Below are positions 57,602-64,000 of a DNA stretch of 64,000 nucleotides, in pieces. Every line of letters starts with the position of its first letter. Position 1 is the stretch's first letter. The position numbers were made by a program, and so were the translations under genes. Source of the stretch: Cranoglanis bouderius (lineage: Eukaryota > Chordata > Actinopteri > Siluriformes > Cranoglanididae); assembly GCA_023630585.1 (NCBI GenBank), contig CM042555.1, positions 19,640,001 to 19,704,000 on the forward strand, in the 5' to 3' direction. The notes below the pieces were generated by a model, which did no database searches, had not been told where the DNA came from, and saw only the letters and a program-made list of their open reading frames with translations.

Positions 57602-59206
57602 CACAACAAATGGGGGGGAATGGAGTGCCTTTAAGCTAGGCTGAGTTATGCTAAGTTAGCAAGCTTAGTACTAGCAATTTCAGGCCATTTCTTCAGTGAT
57701 TGATGCATTCGCCTCAGAATTTCAGACCTCTGACTAGGAAAACAAAAAACAAAGCAAAAAAACAAAGAAAATGCCCCCTAAACTTGGATTTCCTGCTCGG
57801 GAACACGGAAAGGTTTCCTCAACCCTGAGTTTAACATGATGGTGTGATGTAACAAAATGGCTGCTCAACAATAAATAGCGTTCCATTTCTCAACTTTTAA
57901 ACGAGATTACAGTCGTATTCGATTTAGACACGTTAGTAGGTTAAAACTTTACAACACTGACCAAATAATTCTAGAAGGTTCTGAGAAAATAAATACTTCA
58001 TGGACTTTAAAGTTTATTCATATCACTAACATTAGCTGGTGGCTAGTTCATGAGATTTCCTTTAGGCGTCCATGTTTTTTTCTCACGTTGTAGCTCGAGT
58101 GCGCTACGAAAATTGATGTAGCTCTGTTTCCGAGTTAGCAGCGTTACAGTCATTGGCTTGCTATCTAGCTAGTTAAGTGGCAAAAGTGCTTCGCTAGCTT
58201 GCTTTTGAGCTACTTTGCTAACTAGTTCCCTCAGTTGTCAGGTAAAGATGTATGTTATTTTTACCACATGAAACTTTTTTTTTTTAACCGCAGTGCATTC
58301 TGCCTCGCTGCCTCGTGCCTCAGACCTTCAGTGACTCGTTTCACTTCACTGAAGCTGATAAAAGGCATCACTGCAGCAGGAGGGATCCAACAAAGAGAAA
58401 GTAATAAAGGGGAAATGGTTGAGGGTGCGTTAAAAACAGCACTGGAGCTGACAGACTCCAATTGTGTCACTAAATCTTCTTGCATCTGCTGCAATTTTGC
58501 TTCGCTAGCATTTTAACACACTGAAGCTTTTTTTCCCCACAACAAATGAAATCCCATAAGTCTCTCACTGAGCTCACTGGGGTGTAAAATCCAATTTCTT
58601 TTACTAGAGAAAAGAAAGGGATCCTTTTCTTTTCTAAACAAAATAGATCTAGCGTCCTTGCTAATGCTTTGGTTTAGCATGTAGCTCATGGTGTTGATGC
58701 TGAACAAATTATCCTAGATGTATTAATGACTGGGTCTTAGCTTCATGGTCACACACCACTCAAAGGACTGGATTCATTTTTAAAGATTTCAAATATTCGC
58801 TAAGCTCGAATGCTAATCAAATAAAACTAATTTTGCTAATCTTTCGAATCCTGCGCTAATCAATTGTTATCTTCCAGTCAAGCGTACGGAGTGTTTAAAA
58901 CGTGTTTTAAATGTCAACGTTTAATGTGAAATGTTTGAATGAATTATATTTCTAGAATCTTCCACTAGAATTTGGGATTCTGATTAACTCAGCAATGTGT
59001 AACTTTAAATGCTTGCTAATAGAGGACGCTAATTTGACCGCGGTTGCCAAAAGTCTCTGATGTAAACGCAGCAATGTCGTCACGTCCAGATCCATTGTGC
59101 TTTGGGATGACAGGGCTACAAGCAGTAATAATAAAAGTTTTGGCACCCCCCACCCCCCATGCCATGCCGCACGCACGTTTTGACCCTGCTAGCTTTCCAT
59201 ACAAGG

Positions 59207-59928
59207 TCACTGGGTTATGGAGGGGATGCTGCGGGATCGTTTCATCACCAGCCGAACCTCCACGTCGGGTAAACTGTCCTGTTTGCTCTGAGCGCAGCCT
59301 TCGTCGGCCGCGGCCATGTGCAGGTCAAAGCGCAGAGACACGGATTTCTTCCTCAGCTTCGGGTTTCCTTGGAAAAATGATCCTTCCCACTGTTTAATCA
59401 CCTTATCGATCTTCTCCGTTCTACACGAGAGAGACAGAAAATCATCTAAAGCAAACACAGTCCACGTTACTTAGTGTAAGCGCTAATGTTATATGTATTA
59501 AGGACACAGTCTAACCATGCTAACATCGCTAATTCACTCGTTGCTGTGTAAAAATCCAGTTAGTGCGAAGTCCTTTGGATAATCCAGATAGTTTTCATAC
59601 AGCAAAGAAATAAGTTCGAAATGCTAGCATTATGATGCGTATGTAAGATCCTCGAAGCTAATTGGCATGATTTTGTGTGTGCGCATTTGAGCCAAAAAAA
59701 AAAAAAAAAAGATTAGCACCTCCTTATTCAGCAACATTTATATAAGTGAACTGCGCTAGTGTCGTCAGCTAAGTGTTATATCAAAATAAAGCACTAGCGA
59801 GCTAGCTTTTAAATAGATTAAAGAAATTAATACTGCTCTGAGGGAAAAAATGAGTCCAAGATGGCCGCCTCTTTAACATTCCAGAGAATTCTATTGCTTG
59901 TTAGCTACATTATCATCCTAAATGTACA

Positions 59929-59972
<44 letters not shown>

Positions 59973-60080
59973 CACTCGACTCGTCCGTGTCCCTCTGCAC
60001 TTTCTTTCACTATGTTCCCCTCCACAATCTCCTGAGTCTTCACCGTGCTAATTTCTCCATCTCTGCTCACTATGGGCTCT

Positions 60081-60157
<77 letters not shown>

Positions 60158-62261
60158 TTTAGCTACAACCAGATAACACACTATATAAATAATCCGTTTG
60201 TTTTTGTGTGTGTGTGTGTTGTGTGAGGACCTGTGAAGATGACGAGGCTGCCCTGCCGATGGAAACCTGGGCCCTGATTGGCTGGCTTCTCATCGATGTC
60301 GCTTTCTTTCTCGAATCCATTACACACTCCGTTCTGCTGAATCGAAGGTTTCCAGGGCTTCAGTTTCCGCGGCTGACCGTCCACGCTCAAAAACCTGCCG
60401 GGATAGAACGGACGCTAGCATGAATCTCGCCAAACTAGCGAGATTACCAGAATTTCTTTCCAACCAATCTTCCAAAATCTCTCATTTCTTAGTAAATAGT
60501 GTGACAGCTAACGTTTTGACACACTGCCCAGCATGCTATCTCTCGTTCCACCATGCAAACATGCTAACATTGTTGATCAGCACGAGTTTCACTTTCTCAT
60601 AGTAGCTAGCCTTCACGATAGATACCGATATTAGCGTGTTTGGATTCCGTGCTGAGCCGCGTTAGCCTTCGTACAGCGATGTCTCTTTGGAAGGTTTAGG
60701 CTAAATCGGAGGCTTGTTAGCAACAGTAGCCTATACTGTACTGTTGCAGAGTTGGTACCATCTAGAAAGGTACATGTAGTATAACTTCAGTCTGATAGTT
60801 AATTATATACCTAAAAATCATTTTTAAAGGTACTTTATATCCACATTTCCACAGTTGGGCTTCTAATCACAGGTGAAAATAACCTCAAGGTACATGAGAT
60901 AAAGGAACCAGTTCAGCAACAAGGAATGGTACAGTTTAGTACCCTTTCATCCACCCTCTTCCGCATACATGACCTCAAAGACGATTTTCCACGATTGGCT
61001 AGTGTCGCTGTGATTGACAGGGGAGTGAGAGATTGCCCCTCCCACGCACAGAACATGGCCAATTTTGCTCCACTCGGGAGCCCCGAAGAGACATTTTTAA
61101 GTGAACTAGTCCTTTAATTAGTGCGTACACACATGCACCTCACCTGCCCTCCTCGTGCTCCAGCAGTCTCCTGTAGGTGGCGATCTCTCTCTCCAGCCTC
61201 ATCTTGGTGTTGAGCAGCTGGTTGTGGTGGTGTTTCTGAGCGGCGAGACCTTCACGCACGCCGTCCAGCTCGGCCTCCAGCTCACACACCGAGCGTGACA
61301 GATCCCGCAGCTGCAATGAGTACTGACGCTGGGTGTGTTTCAGAGAGCTCTGCAGACTGCGCTCCTGCACCACACACACACACACTCACACACTATATAT
61401 GGCGGTGGTAGCTCAGTGGTTAAGGTGTTGGACTATGGATCAGGAGGTCGTGAGTTCAAACCCCACCACTGCCAAGTTGCCACTGTGGGCCCTTGAGCAA
61501 GGCCCTTAACCCTCAACTACTCGGTTGTATGAATGACATAAAATGTAAGTTGCCCTGGATAAGTAAATATATATATGATAAAATCAGTACGTATATGTTG
61601 ACATAATAATGACTGTACATAATTAAGAGCTCTTTTTGTGTGTCTGCTCACCACGGCATGTAGAGACTTGACCTCCACCTGTAAACTGTGCCACTGCTTT
61701 CGGACTTCAGTGAGCTCCGCCCTCGCCTCTCGCAAGGCCTCATCCCCGCGACTCACCTGCACACACACACACAGAAAGTCAGAAGGTGTTGATTAGCTCT
61801 TACAGTAGTCCGATACATAGCATTTCTATAGCAACGGCTCATTCACAGGGGTTTGTGTAATGAACTGCTTTGTTCATTTGTTCATTATTGTTATTTAGTC
61901 CTGTGAAGCAGGAAGCCACTTAATAATCAGCGCACCTCATCCATTATATTAAAAAAAAAAAAAAAAAATGACTGGCTTTATTTTTCAGTCTGGACCAGTG
62001 ACTCAGATGCAGGTTTGAAACGTCAGCATGACGCACGGCTCGGGGTTTGACGGTGTGTAATCGTTCAAGTCCAGACAGGAAACAATTGCCCAGGACCGTC
62101 GCCAAGACAACCGGCGAGTGGACAGACTTCACTGAAGACCGAGGTACAGCTAAAGGACGAAAGCGTGTCTCAGACTGTCCAGGGCGGACGCTGTACATGG
62201 CCTGCTGCCAGGTTCTTGTATCGGTACATAAATCAGCCCGATAGATGCTGTGTGTGCGTGT

Positions 62262-62293
<32 letters not shown>

Positions 62294-62359
62294 TAGAAAA
62301 CAGTAATGACTAGGGCATAATTTCGAATTAAATCAGTCATGTGTTCAACAACCTTCTCT

Positions 62360-62436
<77 letters not shown>

Positions 62437-62497
62437 TATCTGCAGTGCTGAGGGCCACTGTTGTGTGCCAGTATCAGTGTTACATATATATGTATAT

Positions 62498-62539
<42 letters not shown>

Positions 62540-62789
62540 ATGGAGTGATATATAGAGAGAGCATCATGGATATGGTCTCTGCGTACCTGTGGAGGTTGGT
62601 CTCCGTTCGGACTGGGCGTGTCCGTCCTTGGCCTGGCGTGCGCTGTGGGCCTGAAGCCTGGGGCTCGATTAGTGAGTGCAGCTGAGCTGAGGTCACCGTG
62701 TGCTGGGCCGAAACGCCGGAGCTCCATTCCTCTGCCATCCTCCCCTACTGCTGCCTGCTGCTGCTGCACAAACAACTCCCTCTGATGGG

Positions 62790-62824
<35 letters not shown>

Positions 62825-63051
62825 GGAGGGGGGGAGAGAAGGATGAGGGAGTGAGGGAGATTTATGGGGAGAGAGGATCACAGGGTCTGTTACCTTTAAA
62901 ATAAACTCCAGCTGGTTTTTTTTTTTTTTTTTTTTTAGCGTATAGTTTACTACAGGAAATGAAGTCAGACGGCTGCCCTCTTACTTCAGTTCTAAATGAG
63001 TCTGGAGTGAACAGACGTTCAGTTCTTTTCTCAGTTCGTGGTACTCACACT
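59207..63051 (-). CDS. krt222: Keratin-like protein KRT222 (5' end beyond window)
   Basis: This is an intermediate-filament-related protein with the end of the coiled-coil rod and a distinctive tail; its function is poorly known. Secure exons: 61652-61756 (DEALREARAELTEVRKQWHS), 61144-61364 (221 nt, the classic IF coil-2B exon length, ending REIATYRRLLEHEEGR), 60231-60394, 59976-60078 (IVEGNIVKESAEGHG), 59207-59420 (WEGSFFQGNPKLRKKSVSLR, ending SIPSI). Phases agree throughout. The tail is what identifies KRT222 rather than an ordinary type I keratin. Two further upstream exons are tentative: 62587-62779 (Gln/Pro-rich, no heptads) and 62985-63051 (YHELRKELNVCSLQTHLELK, coiled-coil-like); they join in frame if the acceptor after CAGAG is used. 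The true start lies to the right of the window. Confidence 0.88.
59931..60155. repeat. (GT)n and (CA)n tracts flanking a krt222 exon
   Basis: (GT)n at 59931-59967 and (CA)n at 60081-60155 bracket the krt222 exon 59976-60078. The (CA)n tract begins 2 bases beyond the exon's acceptor. Confidence 0.95.
61401..61570 (+). mobile_element. tRNA-derived SINE in a krt222 intron
   Basis: It has an A box (TAGCTCAGTGG, 61409-61419) and a B box (GAGTTCAAACC, 61452-61462). The body matches the copy at 55891, with GGGCCCTTGAGCAAGGCCC and CCTCAACTACTCGGTTGTAT. The tail is cut short after CCCTGGATAAG. The insertion is antisense to krt222. No 5S-like leader precedes this copy. Confidence 0.9.
62359..62536. 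repeat. (CA)n and (GA)n microsatellites in a krt222 intron
   Basis: (CA)n at 62359-62434 (about 38 units) and (GA)n at 62503-62536. (GT)n lies at 62255-62292. On the minus strand they give long CVCVCV and SLSLSL open frames that are not genes. Confidence 0.95.
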
Positions 63052-63146
63052 CTACAGATACAGTGGATAGAGATTCCACTGAAAAAGCTGGAGTATCCAC
63101 CCTGTACTGTTTCTGCTGCTTTACTAATAATGCTATTACATTATTA

Positions 63147-63147
63147 A

Positions 63148-63178
<31 letters not shown>

Positions 63179-64000
63179 AGGAGAGAAGAGGCAATAAAAT
63201 AAACGACAGAGTTAAAGAAGGAGATAGACAAGAAGAAAGAGGACAGATAGAGAAAAGAAAGCGGAAGAGAGAGGGATGGAGAGTGAAGGAGATAGACAAG
63301 AAGATAAGGAACAAAGGCAAGAAGGCAAAGGGAAGGAGAAAGAGAAGGGCAGAGAGAAAGAAAGGAGATGGAGAAGGAGGAAAAAATAAGGACAAAGAGG
63401 AGATGGACAAAGAAGAGAAGGAGGAAGAGAGGAGGAAGCTGGTAGAGAAGGACAGAGAGAGAGAGAGAGAAAGAGAGTTAGAGAAGAGAAGGAGATAGAG
63501 AAAGACAGATAGAGAAGGAGGGAGAGAGAGAGAAGATAGAGAAGGGGATAGAGAAAGACAGAGAGAGAAGGAGATAGAGAAAGAGGGAGAGAGAGAAGAG
63601 AGAAAGAAGGTGGAAGATACAGAAGGAAGTTGGTAGAGAAGGACAGAGAGAGAAGGAGAGAGAAAGAGAGAAAAGGTGATAGAAAAGGAGTGAGCGATGG
63701 GATGAGAACATGGGAAGGTAAAGGAGGAAATGGAGACGGAGGGATGGAGACATTAAGAGAAGGAAGGGAAAAGGAGAAAGGGAAGAAGATGGAAAGAAAG
63801 GGGTGAGAATAAAAAAATAAAGAATAATGGAGAAATAGAGAGAATAATGAGGTGTGTGGAAGAAGAGGGATGGACAGAGACGGATTGGTGGGAAGAGAGA
63901 ATGAGAGAGGAATAAAGACACTAGAAGAAGAGAGATAAAGAATGGAGGGATAAAGTGATGTGGAGGAGAGACGGAGAAGGAGAGAGACAAGGATATAAAG
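63147..64000. repeat. Polypurine (GA-rich) tract to the window end
   Basis: Over 850 bp of almost only A and G on the plus strand (GAGA, GAAGGA, GGAGATAGA words). It resembles the tract in dpp4 intron 12. Long open frames on both strands are low-complexity artefacts. It lies upstream of the last visible krt222 exon and is probably intronic. Confidence 0.93.

Larger units (their letters stand above)
54870..59206. other. Gene-free region between the Ig receptor and krt222
   Basis: AT-rich DNA without recognised exons. It includes repeated TTATGCTAATAAA words at 55370-55640, the SINE-like copy at 55853-56078, AGCTAGCTAGC-rich stretches at 57040-57200, and (AT)n at 57563-57599. The open frame at 58235-58516 shows no family resemblance. 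Confidence 0.6.

Noticed and set aside
62293..62775. 160-aa frame with CVCVCV and SLSLSL runs
   Set aside because: Only the first ~65 codons before the donor at 62586 could be coding; the rest reads through (GA)n and (CA)n microsatellites.
63144..63990. Ser/Leu/Phe-rich open frames, 88 and 170 aa, near the window end
   Set aside because: Same artefact of a GA-rich tract with no stop-forming dinucleotides.

Overview
This 64 kb window is vertebrate nuclear DNA from a teleost, probably an otophysan such as a catfish. The genes are intron-rich with GT-AG junctions, the proteins are clearly vertebrate, and the DNA is packed with (CA)n, (GA)n and (AT)n microsatellites, Tc1-like debris, MITEs and a tRNA-type SINE. 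Gene models were built by hand: I translated both strands, matched protein families, and checked splice phases exon by exon. No RNA or database evidence was available.

Layout, left to right. (1) 1-4073: no recognised gene, only repeats and possible 3' flank. (2) 4074-9788, minus: pcyt2, ethanolamine-phosphate cytidylyltransferase, complete in 13 exons (393 aa). (3) 11764-18195, minus: gcg (proglucagon), complete, encoding glucagon, GLP-1 and GLP-2 in separate exons. Its TATA box and a noncoding first exon lie near 18400-18522. (4) 20961-37250, minus: dpp4, a type II membrane prolyl dipeptidase, in 26 exons (about 744 aa). (5) 37.4-44.3 kb: no recognised gene, only Tc1 remnants, MITEs and local duplications. 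(6) 44337-45343, minus: mettl21a, protein-lysine methyltransferase, three exons, 218 aa. (7) 48269-50407 and 53246-54718, plus: a tandem pair of immunoglobulin-superfamily receptor genes. The first is broken by small tandem duplications and frameshifts. The second is intact (291 aa, two Ig-like domains, one membrane span, short tail). (8) 55-59 kb: no gene, but a 5S-rRNA/tRNA composite SINE-like copy. (9) 59207 to beyond 62779, minus: krt222, an intermediate-filament-like protein whose 5' end runs off the window. (10) 63.1-64.0 kb: almost pure purine tract.

The gcg and dpp4 genes are functionally linked: DPP4 removes the N-terminal dipeptide of GLP-1 and related peptides. In mammals DPP4, GCG and FAP form one same-strand cluster. 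Here the DPP4-type gene occupies the place FAP holds in mammals, upstream of gcg. The parts least like textbook genes are the paired Ig receptors, the GLP-1/GLP-2 stop-versus-splice switch, and exons in three genes flanked by complementary (GT)n/(CA)n tracts.
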